A program made the translations under genes and the position numbers. Positions 22,355 through 31,180 of a stretch of DNA of 64,000 bases are shown here, piece after piece. How positions within the stretch are numbered: position 1 is the stretch's first letter; the number at the start of each line of letters is the position of its first letter. This DNA is from Streptomyces sp. NRRL F-6492 (GTDB taxonomy: Bacteria > Actinomycetota > Actinomycetes > Streptomycetales > Streptomycetaceae). The DNA is taken from the NCBI RefSeq assembly GCF_001280125.1, contig NZ_LGEG01000244.1, forward strand, positions 1-64,000, written 5' to 3'. The notes beneath the pieces are model-generated. The model was not told the DNA's origin. It worked only from the letters and a program-made list of their open reading frames with translations, and did not search any database.

Positions 22355-23490
22355 TGGCGAACAGCAAGGGGAAGCGGCGACGCTTCGGAGCAGTGCGCAA
22401 GCTGCCGTCAGGGTGGTTCCAGGCTCGCTATCAGGGGCCGGATGGGCTGACGCGATCGGCTCCCGAGACGTTCGCCTCGCAGACCGATGCCGATCGGTGG
22501 CTCGTCCGCAAGGAAGCGGAGATCATCGACGGCAAGTGGAAGAACCCGGACGACAAGGTTCTCTTCGGGGTGTACGCCGACGCCTGGTTCAAGGAGCGCG
22601 ACTACGCCGCGACCACCCGCGAGCGCAGCGGCAGCGCGCTACGCCTCCACGTCCTCCCGACCTTCGCGGACGTGGTCTTGAGTGAGATCACCACGCCTCA
22701 GATCCGCCGGTGGCGTGCCGGCCTCTTGGAGTCAGGAGTCGGTGAGCCGACGGTCGCCAAGGCGTACCAGATCCTCCGCGCCATCATGAAGACCGCGGTC
22801 GACGACGAGCTGATCCAGCGCAACCCCTGCCGTATCAAGGGCGCCGGGGCAGCCAAGACCGCCGAGCGGCCGTTCCTCGACGTCACCGAGGTCTTCCAGC
22901 TCGCCGACGCCGTGCCGGCGCGCTTCCGGGTGTTCATCCTGCTGGCAGCCTTCACCGGCCTCCGCTTCGGGGAGCTCGCCGCCCTCCAGCGCCATGACGT
23001 CGACCTCGACCGGCGAACCGTCGCCGTACGGCGTGCCCTGGCCGAGACCCGGACGGACGGCCTCCTGGTCAAGACGCCCAAGAGTGCGGCCGGTGTGCGT
23101 ACCGTCGCCTTCCCGGCCTCGCTGGCGGAGAGCCTGGCCACTCATCTCGCCGTCTACGCCAAGCCCGGTCGGACCGGGCTGGTCTTCACCGGAGCCCGCG
23201 GCGGGCAGCTGCGCCGGAACAACTTCCGTCGGCTGTGGCTGCGGGCCCTGAAGGACACCGGCCTCCGAGACGTCCACTTCCACGATCTGCGCCACACCGG
23301 GAACACCCTCGCCGCGACCGGCGGCGCCACGACACGTGAGCTGATGCAGCGGATGGGGCATTCGTCGGTGCGGGCCGCGCTGATCTATCAGCACCTCGTG
23401 AACGGGCGTGACCACGCCATCGCCGCCCATGTCAACGAGCAGATCAAGAAGGTCCGGCCGGGCGAGTCCGGCGACGCATCTGGCACGTAA
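22354..23490 (+). CDS. int: Site-specific tyrosine integrase
   Basis: A 378-residue tyrosine recombinase. An N-terminal AP2-like arm-binding domain (FQARYQGPDGLTRSAPETF) is followed by a SAM-like core-binding domain (about 70-160). The catalytic domain has Arg204 (TGLRFGEL), His310-x-x-Arg313 (HDLRHTG), His336 and the nucleophile Tyr345 (YQH). It catalyses recombination between attP and the 3' end of tRNA-Val. The gene ends about 100 bp from attR, next to the target tRNA, the standard AICE position. Confidence 0.95.
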   Translation: MANSKGKRRRFGAVRKLPSGWFQARYQGPDGLTRSAPETFASQTDADRWLVRKEAEIIDGKWKNPDDKVLFGVYADAWFKERDYAATTRERSGSALRLHVLPTFADVVLSEITTPQIRRWRAGLLESGVGEPTVAKAYQILRAIMKTAVDDELIQRNPCRIKGAGAAKTAERPFLDVTEVFQLADAVPARFRVFILLAAFTGLRFGELAALQRHDVDLDRRTVAVRRALAETRTDGLLVKTPKSAAGVRTVAFPASLAESLATHLAVYAKPGRTGLVFTGARGGQLRRNNFRRLWLRALKDTGLRDVHFHDLRHTGNTLAATGGATTRELMQRMGHSSVRAALIYQHLVNGRDHAIAAHVNEQIKKVRPGESGDASGT

Positions 23491-23497
23491 CTGGCAC
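23478..23497. promoter_or_regulatory. Candidate integrase arm-type sites near attR
   Basis: GCATCTGGCAC and AACTGGCAC (starts 11 bp apart) overlap the end of int and lie about 96 bp before the attR core. Same motif and spacing as the pair near attL. Confidence 0.6.
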
Positions 23498-23534
23498 GGC
23501 GCCCCTCCCCCGCCTTCCCGGCCGGGGAACGGAT

Positions 23535-23577
23535 AAGGCCCAGGCTCCCGGTTCAGTACCGGTGACCTGGGCCTTTG
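23535..23577. terminator. Bidirectional terminator between int and tRNA-Val
   Basis: AAGGCCCAGG pairs with CCTGGGCCTT, with an inner CCGGT/ACCGG hairpin and a T-rich end. It ends int on the plus strand and serves the tRNA-Val transcript on the minus strand, replacing the displaced terminator at attL. Confidence 0.8.
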
Positions 23578-23590
23578 TCTATCTACCTAC

Positions 23591-23665
23591 TGGTGGGCGC
23601 GGACGGTTTCGAACCGCCGACATCTGCTTTGTAAGAGCAGCGCTCTACCCCTGAGCTACGCACCC
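23591..23665 (-). tRNA. tRNA-Val(TAC), 3' part supplied by the integrated element
   Basis: A complete cloverleaf on the minus strand. The acceptor stem GGGTGCG pairs with CGCGCCC (one G-T pair). The D-arm is GCTCAGGGGTAGAGC, the anticodon stem CTGCT/AGCAG with loop CTTACAA gives anticodon TAC (Val), and the T-arm contains GGTTCGAAACC. CCA is encoded. The 3' part lies in attR, so the element restored the gene on integration. Confidence 0.95.
23593..23635. repeat. attR: 43-bp core inside tRNA-Val
   Basis: Identical copy of 7516-7558; it spans the tRNA from the anticodon loop to the discriminator base. It is the right boundary of the element. Confidence 0.9.
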
Positions 23666-23833
23666 GTGGAAGAGGCAACAGCCTACATGGCCCGTGGGTG
23701 GGTGCCGCAAACCGATACGGCCGAGGGGGCGGGGGGGGTAGCCCCACCCCGGGACGGTGGGCCGCCGGATCGTGACGGGGGGTGTGCGGGGCGTAGTTTC
23801 GGGGGGTCGTCGTGATTCTTCTGGGGGTTGGTC

Positions 23834-24595
23834 GTGGGTCGTCGGGGTCGGGTGCTGGTCGCTTCCTGTGGGGTTCTGGTCGGGCTGCTCGGGGTCGGGG
23901 GGTGCGGGACCGCCGATGCCGAGGGGGCGGCCGTGGAGAAGAGGAGCTTCGCCCTGGAGGGGGGCGCGCTCACCGTCGACTCCGACAACTCGCGGCTGGT
24001 GATCACGCCCGCCGACGTCGACGACGTGCGGGTCGAGCGGCAGGTCGACGGGTGGGTGTTCATGGGGTCCGGGCCCGAGGCCAGCTGGAAGCTGGTCGAC
24101 GGGCGGCTGACCCTGCGGGTCGAGTGCGACGCGGTCGCCTCGAACTGCGCGGCCGTGCACCGGATCCAGGTGCCCCGGAAGGTCGCCGTCACCGTCGAGA
24201 GCGACAACGGGGACGTGACGGCCGAGGGGCTCGCCACGCCCCTGAAGGTGCGGACCGACAACGGGGACGTGCGGGTGCGGAAGGCCGCCGCGGCGCTCGA
24301 CCTCGGCAGCGCCAACGGGGGCGTCACCGTCGACGCCGGCACCACGTCGACCGACCTGGCCGTACGGACCGACAACGGGGACGTCCGGCTCGCCCTCGGA
24401 GCCGTACCCCGGAACGTCGACGTCGCCACCGACAACGGCGGCATCACCGTGGAGGTCCCGGAGGCCGAGTACGCCGTGGTCGGGAGCAGTGGGAACGGGG
24501 ACGTCCGCGTCGACGTGCCCGAGAACGACGGGAGCGGGAACGGGGTGCGCGCCCGGAGCGAGAACGGCGACGTCACCGTCCGTACGGCGAACTGA
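23834..24595 (+). CDS. DUF4097 family lipoprotein
   Basis: A 253-residue secreted lipoprotein. A signal peptide ends with the lipobox LGVGGC (Cys near residue 24 from the GTG at 23834). The mature part is a right-handed beta-helix-like DUF4097/DUF4098 domain with repeated short units: VESDNGDVTAEG, VRTDNGDVRV, VRTDNGDVRLA, VATDNGGITVE, ARSENGDVTVR. A TTG at 23828 is an alternative start. The family often associates with envelope-stress regulators. No partner is adjacent. The preceding 168 bp after the tRNA shows no gene. Confidence 0.8.
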   Translation: MGRRGRVLVASCGVLVGLLGVGGCGTADAEGAAVEKRSFALEGGALTVDSDNSRLVITPADVDDVRVERQVDGWVFMGSGPEASWKLVDGRLTLRVECDAVASNCAAVHRIQVPRKVAVTVESDNGDVTAEGLATPLKVRTDNGDVRVRKAAAALDLGSANGGVTVDAGTTSTDLAVRTDNGDVRLALGAVPRNVDVATDNGGITVEVPEAEYAVVGSSGNGDVRVDVPENDGSGNGVRARSENGDVTVRTAN

Positions 24596-24673
24596 CCGGC
24601 CCGTGTGTTCGTCCTTACCGGGTGGGAGAATGGACCCGGACCGGGCACGGCGGACACAGCACGGGAGAGGTAC

Positions 24674-26035
24674 GTGGCGGCGAGCGATACGAGGAGCGCG
24701 TCGGCGCCCAGGATTCCTTCCGCGTTCCGGCTGGCGCTCCTGCTGCCCCTGGTGGCGGGGGCGGTGCTGCCGGGCGCCTTCGCCGGGGGCGGCACCCGCC
24801 GCTGGTTCGGGGGGCGGGGCGAGGGCCAGCGGGCCGAGGCGCAGGCCGCGAAGGACGCCGCCGCGGCCGCGTTCTACGAGCTCGACACCGCCCAGCGCGG
24901 GCTGCGCCTCTCGATAGAGGCCATCACCGCCGTCGACGGCTCCCCCGAGGCGGTCCGCGCCGTCGAGGGCTTCGAGGCGCTCGGGCGCCGCATCGACGAG
25001 GTCAGCCACGCGTACATCACCGCCGTCGACGCCCACGACCTCGACCGCGACGAACTGGACGCCGCCACCGCCTCCCGGGCCCGCACCGAACTCACCCGCG
25101 CCAAGGACGAGCTGGACCGGGTGAAGGGCGAGCTCGACCGGTTCGAGGCGGGGCTCGCCCCGCTCCTCGGGCGCGCCGAGACCCAGCTCGCCCGGCTGGC
25201 GCCCGCCGTCGAGCGCGCCCGGCAGGCCCTGCGCGGCGCGAGCGACGCCCTCGACGCCGTACGGGAGGGCGGGCTGCGCGCCGACGACCTCGCGCTGCGG
25301 CTCGCCCGGCTCGGCCCCGAGCTGACCCGGCTCAACGAGGGCGCGGGCCGGCACGGCGTCCCCGAGACCCTCCAGCGGGCCGACCGGGTGCTGCGGGACG
25401 CCGAGGCCGTACGGGCCGAGGCCGAGCGGCTGCCCGAGCGCGCCGCCGAGATCGACCGGCGCCTCGTCTCCCTCCGTACCCGCACCGAGGCGCTGACCAC
25501 CCGTGCCGGAGGCGTCGAGCCCGTCCTGTCCGAGCTGCGGCGGCGCTTCTCCGCCGCCTGCTGGCAGGACCTCCAGCACGTGCCCGAGCAGGCCGCCACC
25601 ACCCTCCGGCAGGCCGGGGAGCGACTCGCCGAGGCCGGGACGGCGCGGGCCGGGCAGCGCTGGCCCGACGCGACGTCGCTGCTCTCCACCGTCCGCGCCC
25701 TCCTCGACTCGACCGACGAGGCCGTCTCGGCCGCCGGCGACCGGCTGCGCCGCCTGGAGGCCGTCGCGAAGGACCCGAACGCCGAGGTCGACCGCGCCCG
25801 GTTCGCCGTGCGGGACGCCCAGCGGCTCGCCATGGACGGGCGGACCACCCCCGACCCCCGGCACGCCGCGCCCCTCGACCGGGCCGTCGCGCGCGTCGAC
25901 CGGGCCGTCGCCTCGCTGGAGGGCCGCCACCCCGACTACTGGCACTTCCTGACCGAGCTGGAGGACGTCCGTGCCGCCGCCGCCCGGGTCGTCGGGCAGA
26001 TCCGGGAGGAGCGGGGCGGCGGCGCCGGTCACTGA
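24674..26035 (+). CDS. Membrane-anchored coiled-coil protein
   Basis: A 453-residue protein. The start is the GTG at 24674 (RBS GGGAGAGG). One transmembrane segment lies near residues 18-38 (FRLALLLPLVAGAVLPGAF). The rest is almost continuous alpha-helix rich in Arg, Glu, Ala and Leu heptads (AKDELDRVKGELDRFEAGL and similar), giving long coiled coils, with a short tail SLEGRHPDYWHFLTELEDV. It resembles TPM-associated or cytoskeletal-like actinobacterial proteins of unknown function. Confidence 0.75.
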   Translation: MAASDTRSASAPRIPSAFRLALLLPLVAGAVLPGAFAGGGTRRWFGGRGEGQRAEAQAAKDAAAAAFYELDTAQRGLRLSIEAITAVDGSPEAVRAVEGFEALGRRIDEVSHAYITAVDAHDLDRDELDAATASRARTELTRAKDELDRVKGELDRFEAGLAPLLGRAETQLARLAPAVERARQALRGASDALDAVREGGLRADDLALRLARLGPELTRLNEGAGRHGVPETLQRADRVLRDAEAVRAEAERLPERAAEIDRRLVSLRTRTEALTTRAGGVEPVLSELRRRFSAACWQDLQHVPEQAATTLRQAGERLAEAGTARAGQRWPDATSLLSTVRALLDSTDEAVSAAGDRLRRLEAVAKDPNAEVDRARFAVRDAQRLAMDGRTTPDPRHAAPLDRAVARVDRAVASLEGRHPDYWHFLTELEDVRAAAARVVGQIREERGGGAGH

Positions 26036-26084
26036 CCGGTCGGAGCGGCGGGGCGGCCGGCCGGTCAGCCTCTAACCTGTCCCC

Positions 26085-26303
26085 ATGCCTCGTTACGAAT
26101 ACCGCTGCCGCACCTGCGGCGACACCTTCGAGCTCAGTCGGCCCATGGCCGAGTCCTCCGCTCCGGCCGCCTGCCCCGCCGGACACGACGACACCGTCAA
26201 GCTGCTCTCGGCCGTGGCCGTCGGCGGAAGCGGCACCGCCGCCCCCGCGCGGAGCGGCGGGGGCGGCGGTGGCGGTTGCTGTGGCGGGGGCTGCTGCGGC
26301 TGA
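26085..26303 (+). CDS. FmdB-family zinc ribbon protein
   Basis: A 72-residue protein starting MPRYEYRCRTCGDTFELSRP, the FmdB/regulatory zinc-ribbon signature with CxxC and a second partial Cys/His pair (CPAGHDD). The C-terminus is a Gly/Cys-rich tail (GGGGGGGCCGGGCC), common in Streptomyces members and possibly metal-binding. It is short and probably leaderless (TAACCT about 10 nt upstream of ATG). Confidence 0.85.
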   Translation: MPRYEYRCRTCGDTFELSRPMAESSAPAACPAGHDDTVKLLSAVAVGGSGTAAPARSGGGGGGGCCGGGCCG

Positions 26304-26320
26304 ACCCGTGACCGGGGGCG

Positions 26321-27232
26321 TCAGCCCGCTGCCGCCGCCCTGAAGCGGCGCAGGATCTCCTCCCCCGCCGCGACCCCGCGCTCCGCGAGGACGTCGAGGT
26401 GGGGGGCGGTCCAGTCGCTGTCGGCCAGTTCGCCGTGGCCCGGGCGCCAGGCCCGGTCCGCGGCGAGCAGCAGGTCGGCGTCGAGCAGGGAGTCCCCGGC
26501 GGCCAGGGTGAGCGCGGCGCCGGTGCGGCGGGCGAGCTCGCGGACGGCCGCGCTCTTGGTGAGCGGCTTCGGCACCGCGTACACCTTGCGGCCCTGGAGC
26601 GAGACGGTCCAGCCGCGCTCCCCCGCCCAGTGGCCGAAGAGCTCCAGCCAGCCCTCGGGGAGCAGGTCCCGCTCGATGACCAGGTAGGTGAACAGGTCCT
26701 CGGCGACCCGGTGCTTGCGCACCCAGGACTGGTCCGTGGTGGCGGAGAGGTACGCGCGGACCTCGGCGAGCGGCGCGCACTCGCCGGCCAGCCGGTCGAG
26801 GACGGAGGCGTGCCAGGCCTCGTCGGAGACGCCGTCGACGAGGATGTGCCCGCCGTTGGCGCAGATCGCGTACTTCGGCGCGGTGCCGGGGAGCTGGATG
26901 CGCTGGTACTGCTTGCGCGTCCGCGTCGTGGTGGGCACGAAGACGGTCTCGTCGGCCAGTCGCGCCAGGAGGGCGGCCGCGTCCTCGGTCATGTAGGAGA
27001 GCGGCCTGGACTCGTGGACCTCGACGCAGAGCAGCCGGGGCGCGAGCGCGTCGGGCATGCCGAGGGCGAGGGCCGCGGACGAGTAGATGAGGGTGCGGTC
27101 GAGGTCGCTGGCGACCAGGACCGGCGCCGGGGTCAGGACCGGGGCCCCGGCCGGGGCTTGTACCGGAGCCGGATTCGGAGCCGGATTCGGAGTCGGAGTC
27201 GGGATCGGGGCCGTGCCCGTCGTCGTACTCAC
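26321..27232 (-). CDS. HAD family hydrolase of the Ter metabolite module
   Basis: A 303-residue HAD phosphatase. The motif I nucleophile is in VASDLDRTLIYSS, with Cof/SPP-like cap features, a Lys in PLTKSAAVREL and the motif III/IV loop AAGDSLLDADLL. The N-terminal 40 residues are a low-complexity Pro/Ala/Asn run (PNPAPNPAPVQAP). The GTG start at 27232 overlaps the stop of the upstream PRTase/StiP gene (GTGA). In Ter clusters this enzyme is thought to dephosphorylate a nucleotide-like product; the substrate is unproven. Confidence 0.82.
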   Translation of the reverse strand: MSTTTGTAPIPTPTPNPAPNPAPVQAPAGAPVLTPAPVLVASDLDRTLIYSSAALALGMPDALAPRLLCVEVHESRPLSYMTEDAAALLARLADETVFVPTTTRTRKQYQRIQLPGTAPKYAICANGGHILVDGVSDEAWHASVLDRLAGECAPLAEVRAYLSATTDQSWVRKHRVAEDLFTYLVIERDLLPEGWLELFGHWAGERGWTVSLQGRKVYAVPKPLTKSAAVRELARRTGAALTLAAGDSLLDADLLLAADRAWRPGHGELADSDWTAPHLDVLAERGVAAGEEILRRFRAAAAG

Positions 27233-29811
27233 CGGGACGTCACCGCCTTGCCGTCGGCGCCCGTCGCGCCCCTGGTGTACTTGGGGTGGATCAGGCCCAC
27301 ACAGCTGTACGGGAGGTCGTCGACCTCCTCGACCGGGACGCCGCGCTGTTCGGCGAGCAGGCGCACGTGCGCGAGGTCGGCCTCCGCGCCCCGCTTGGCG
27401 AGGATCTTCCAGGGGACGCGGCGGAGCAGGACGCGGGTGGTCTCGCCGACGCCCGGCTTGACCAGGTTGACGTCGTGGATGCCGTACTCCTCGCTGATCC
27501 GCTCCACGGCCGCCCAGCCTTCCCAGGTGGGGGCGCGGTCGGCGGTCAGGAGCTCCTTGACGTCCGTGTCGACGGTCGCGGCGACCTCGTCGAAGCGGGC
27601 GGCGACGGCGTCCAGGAAGGCCTCGGAGACGTCGGAGCCGGCCAGCTCGCGGTAGAACTTGGCGCCGTGGAAGTCGTCCGGTCCGACGAGGTCGGGGCGG
27701 AGCACGGTGCGGGAGATCAGGCCGGAGACCGTGGAGTTGAGGCAGGCGGAGGGGATGAGGAAGTCCTCGCGCGTGCCGTAGGTGCGGACGCAGGAGCCGG
27801 GGTCCGCGAGGACCGCGATGTCCGGGTCGAACCCGTCGAAGTCCTCGAGCGCCTCGGCGAGTTCGCGGGTGATGGCGCCCTTGCCGGTCCAGCCGTCGAC
27901 GAAGACGACGTCGGCGGGGTCGTGGTGGGCGGCGAGCCAGCGCAGCGCGTTGGCGTCGATGCCCCGGCCGCGCACGATGGAGACGGCGTAGTGCGGGAGG
28001 TCGAGGCCGTGGCGGGCCCGCGCCCAGCGGCGCATGAGGACGCCGACGGGGGTGCCCGCGCGGGCGAGCGAGACGAGCACGGGGGTTCCGGCGCGCTCGG
28101 CGAGGACGGTCTCGGTGACGGTGCCGACCGCGCGGGCGATCCGGGCGGCGGAGCCCTCCAGGGCGGCGTGGAAGAGCTCCTGGTAGCGCTCGCTGGGCTG
28201 GTACTCGACGGGCAGCGACTCCGCGTAGTGGGCGCCGCCGCTCTGGATGGCCTCCTCGCGCTCCTCGGTGGGGGCTTCGAGTTCGACGTCCGAGAGGTCC
28301 TGGAGCAGCCAGCCGACCTCTTCGGGTGCGTAGGAGGAGAAGGCGGGGCCGCGGAGGGGCTCGGGCAGCATGGAGCTCCTTTCGGGAGCTTCGGTGGCGT
28401 CGGGGCGTTCGGTGCCGGTTTCGGCGGTGTCTTCTTCGGCTCCGCCGTTCTCGACGGTTCGCGTGGTCCCGGTGGTTCCGGACGGGTACGGGGCGGCCCG
28501 GGGCACGTACGAGGGCACCACCGCGAGCACCACGTGCGGCACGTGCCGCGCGAGCCGGGCCAGGAGGCCGTCCGGGGCGTGCAGGGCCGGGGTGTCGGCG
28601 GCGGAGTCGACGACGAGGACGACGGCGTCGAAGCCGCCGCCCGCCACGTTGTAGGCGTAGCGCTCGCCGGGGCCGTCGGCCGGGTCGTCGTGGGCGGGGA
28701 AGACGAGCCGGGTGCGGATCGCGTAGCCGGGGTCGTCGACGGCGAGGACGGGCGAGCGGGTGGTGGTGGAGTACCGGACGTCGTGCCCGGCCTCCTCCAG
28801 GGCGGTGCCGAGGCGCAGCGGCGCGTACATCAGCTCCTCGAAGCCGAGGACGAGGACGCGGCCGGTGCCGGTGCCGGTACTGGTGCCCGTGCCCGTGCCC
28901 GTGCCCGTGCCCGTGCCCGTGCCGGTTTTCGGGGCCTGTGCGGCCTCCAGCGCCCGCGCCACCCCGGCCGCCAGGGACGGCAGGGCCGCCTCCAGGCGCT
29001 CCCGGTGCTCCGGCGTGAAGCCGTGCCGTCCGCCGTCGGGCAGCCCCCGGGGCCAGTCGAGACCGGCCCGTACGGCGGCGGTCGCCGGGGCCGGGGCCTC
29101 CGGTTCCGGTGCCGCCTCGTGCTCCGCGACCAGTGCCCGGCCCTTCTCCAGGACCCCTTCCGGGAGGCGTACGGTGCCGGACGCGCGGGCGATCAGGTCT
29201 ATGCGGGCGCCGATCTCCTTGGCGAAGGCGTCCAGACGGCCGAGGTCGGCGGCCGAGCGCATGTCGACGAGGGCGACGACGACGTACCGCTCGCGCGGGT
29301 AGTTCTCGTGCAGGTCCCCGATCGTGTTGAGGACGGTGTTGCCGGTGGAGAACTCGTCGTCGACCAGGACCAGGGGGCCCTCGCCCGCCAGCAGCTCGGG
29401 GTCCTCGGGGAGCAGCAGGTGCGAGGTGGCGTGGGAGTGGGACTCCTCGAAGCCGCCCGCGCGGGCGACGCCGGGCACCGGGCGGCGGGTGGAGTGGAGG
29501 TACGGGGCGAGGGCCAGGCCGTCGGCGACGGCGTGGCCCAGGGCGGTGGCGGTCTCCGCGTAGCCGAGGACGACGGCGCGGGCGGCCTCCTCGTCGCCGA
29601 GGAGCGCGCGCACGCGCCGGCCGAGGTCGAGGCCGGCGCCGTACACCACCGAGGGGCGCTGCGGCACGTGCTTGCCGAGCACGCCGGAGACGAGCAGGTG
29701 CGCGCGCTTGGGGTTGCGGCGCAGTGCGAGGCCCAACAGGTCGGGCAGCTCCTCGTCGCCGATCAGTTCGACGCCCAGTCGCTCCGCGACCCACGTTCCG
29801 GTCCACACCAC
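27229..29811 (-). CDS. Fused phosphoribosyltransferase / StiP-family protein of the Ter module
   Basis: An 860-residue open frame joining two proteins that are usually separate. Residues 1-440 are a PRTase-type protein with PRPP-loop-like LVLVDDEFSTGNT at 147-159, then the TRSP-like GFEELMYAPLRLGTALEEAG. From about residue 480 the frame encodes a StiP-family protein with VVFVDGWTGKGAI, a second PRPP-loop-like motif, and a C-terminal VGLIHPKYTRG. An ATG at 28371 inside the frame has a very strong RBS (GAAAGGAGCTCC), so the StiP part (380 residues) may also be made alone. A Gly-Thr hexamer repeat lies in the linker. Predicted to act with HpcH and HAD in making a nucleoside-like metabolite. Confidence 0.75.
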   Translation of the reverse strand: MVWTGTWVAERLGVELIGDEELPDLLGLALRRNPKRAHLLVSGVLGKHVPQRPSVVYGAGLDLGRRVRALLGDEEAARAVVLGYAETATALGHAVADGLALAPYLHSTRRPVPGVARAGGFEESHSHATSHLLLPEDPELLAGEGPLVLVDDEFSTGNTVLNTIGDLHENYPRERYVVVALVDMRSAADLGRLDAFAKEIGARIDLIARASGTVRLPEGVLEKGRALVAEHEAAPEPEAPAPATAAVRAGLDWPRGLPDGGRHGFTPEHRERLEAALPSLAAGVARALEAAQAPKTGTGTGTGTGTGTGTSTGTGTGRVLVLGFEELMYAPLRLGTALEEAGHDVRYSTTTRSPVLAVDDPGYAIRTRLVFPAHDDPADGPGERYAYNVAGGGFDAVVLVVDSAADTPALHAPDGLLARLARHVPHVVLAVVPSYVPRAAPYPSGTTGTTRTVENGGAEEDTAETGTERPDATEAPERSSMLPEPLRGPAFSSYAPEEVGWLLQDLSDVELEAPTEEREEAIQSGGAHYAESLPVEYQPSERYQELFHAALEGSAARIARAVGTVTETVLAERAGTPVLVSLARAGTPVGVLMRRWARARHGLDLPHYAVSIVRGRGIDANALRWLAAHHDPADVVFVDGWTGKGAITRELAEALEDFDGFDPDIAVLADPGSCVRTYGTREDFLIPSACLNSTVSGLISRTVLRPDLVGPDDFHGAKFYRELAGSDVSEAFLDAVAARFDEVAATVDTDVKELLTADRAPTWEGWAAVERISEEYGIHDVNLVKPGVGETTRVLLRRVPWKILAKRGAEADLAHVRLLAEQRGVPVEEVDDLPYSCVGLIHPKYTRGATGADGKAVTSR
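28861..28926. repeat. Hexanucleotide tandem repeat (11 units) in the PRTase/StiP gene
   Basis: Eleven consecutive 6-nt units (GCCGGT/GCCCGT variants, six identical) encode an in-frame (Thr-Gly)n linker. Slippage would change linker length without shifting the frame. Confidence 0.85.
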
Positions 29812-29829
29812 GTCGTCGACGTCCCTTCG

Positions 29830-30993
29830 TCAGCCGGCCAGTCCGGCGGTGAGCAGCTCCACGAAGCCGACGTCCTCCTTGGCGACGCCGAAGACCTCGG
29901 CGCGCAGCAGGATGCGTTCGGCCCACGCGCGGTGCGGCTTCACTTCGTTCATCTTGTTCGTGTACGCGGAGCGGAGCACCCCGCCGCCGCCCCGTTCGGG
30001 CCGCAGGATGTCCTGGGCGTCGCTCCACTCCTCGTGGCTGACCACGGAGAGCGCGTGCACCGGCACCACGTGGGTGGGGTGGATGCAGGTCTTGCCGAGC
30101 AGGCCGTTGGTCCGGTCGAGTTCGATCTCGCGCAGCAGGCCGTCGAGGTCGTGCTCTATGAGGGCGGTGCGCAGGTCCTCGGCGCGGCCCTCCAGGAAGG
30201 GGCTGCGGCGCAGCTGGGGCTTGAACATGCGCTCGCCGGGCCGGAAGTACTCCCAGACGGGTCCGGTGATGGTGAAGCCGGTGCCGTCGGCGCGGCCGAG
30301 GACGTTGACGACGTCGGAGATGACGTGGGCGACGACCTTGACGTCGTACGCGGTCATCTCGGGCGAGCGGCGGAGCCCGTAGGCGGAGCAGAAGTCGGTG
30401 ACGCCCAGGCGCAGGGCGAGGACGCGGTCGCGGTACTCGCCGGTGAGGGCGGCGATGCCGGCGAGGGTCTCGACCCGGGTCTCCAGGTGGAGGAGCTCGG
30501 GGGACTCCAGGACGGGCATGGCGAAGAGGCGTCTGCCGCTCGTCCGCTCGGCCTCGACGAGCGCTTCGAGGAAGGCGCGGCCGCGGTTCTCGGTGAATTT
30601 GGGCAGTACGAATCCGGACAGCAGGCGAATCGTTTCGCCGAGACGGTTCGCGAGGTCGGTGATCTGGCCGGGCTCGCGGACGCGGATGAAGAGCAGGGGC
30701 ACGTCCGTGCCGCCGGCGGCGAGGTCCGCGAACTCCTGGACGAGGTTGTCCTCGCCGGCCTCGACGTCGGCGTCGCTGATGGAGTCCTCCAGGCAGAGCA
30801 CCATGGAGACCACGCCGCGGGCGGCCTGTTTGCGCACGGCGTCGGCGAGCCGCGGCCGGGTGGCCGGGCTGTAGAGCGTGGCGCCCAGGGCCGTGGCGAG
30901 CGTGTGCGCGGGCGAGTCGGCCGTGAACGCGGCCGGCTCGCGGTGGAACAGCCCGGCCCGCTTCGCGGACGGGATGTGCCCGAAATGACGCAT
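29830..30993 (-). CDS. HpcH/HpaI aldolase/citrate lyase-like protein of the Ter module
   Basis: A 387-residue TIM-barrel lyase-like protein. The start is the ATG at 30993 (MRHFGHIPSAKRAGLFH). Conserved features are RGVVSMVLCLEDSISDAD with acidic metal ligands, FVLPKFTENRGR and LALRLGVTDFCSAYGLRRSP. The family normally cleaves or forms C-C bonds with CoA or malyl substrates. In Ter clusters it is proposed to act in the same pathway as the PRTase. It is first in the operon, 18 bp before the PRTase/StiP gene. Confidence 0.82.
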   Translation of the reverse strand: MRHFGHIPSAKRAGLFHREPAAFTADSPAHTLATALGATLYSPATRPRLADAVRKQAARGVVSMVLCLEDSISDADVEAGEDNLVQEFADLAAGGTDVPLLFIRVREPGQITDLANRLGETIRLLSGFVLPKFTENRGRAFLEALVEAERTSGRRLFAMPVLESPELLHLETRVETLAGIAALTGEYRDRVLALRLGVTDFCSAYGLRRSPEMTAYDVKVVAHVISDVVNVLGRADGTGFTITGPVWEYFRPGERMFKPQLRRSPFLEGRAEDLRTALIEHDLDGLLREIELDRTNGLLGKTCIHPTHVVPVHALSVVSHEEWSDAQDILRPERGGGGVLRSAYTNKMNEVKPHRAWAERILLRAEVFGVAKEDVGFVELLTAGLAG

Positions 30994-31180
30994 ATGAATA
31001 TCCCGTCTGCCTCTCTGTGTCCCGGCGACACGTGGCCGGTAATAGTACGTAGACGCGAGTGTCCCCGGTCCCCCCAGCGTATGAAATTCAGGTAACCCGT
31101 CCACGTCCGTCGGTCTCGTCCCGGTCTCGGTACCGCCCCCGCGTTGTCCGCGGGTCGGCCGGGAGGGCAGGATTGCGGTC

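Larger units (their letters stand above)
7516..23635. mobile_element. Actinomycete integrative and conjugative element (AICE, pSAM2 type) integrated in tRNA-Val(TAC)
   Basis: A 16.1-kb element bounded by a 43-bp perfect direct repeat (7516-7558 and 23593-23635) covering the 3' part of a tRNA-Val gene. It carries the AICE gene set in standard order: KorSA-like GntR and NUDIX (Pif-like), FtsK-type translocase, spread genes, rolling-circle Rep, excisionase, then tyrosine integrase next to attR. No relaxase or type IV secretion genes are present, as expected for double-stranded DNA transfer by a single translocase. Accessory genes include a lower-G+C TIR cassette. All core genes appear intact, so the element may still be mobile. 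Confidence 0.92.

Noticed and set aside
27286..31095. 1269-residue open frame on the plus strand
   Set aside because: It is a G+C-driven antisense frame across the Ter operon, with low-complexity Gly/Glu/Val/Arg composition and no domains.
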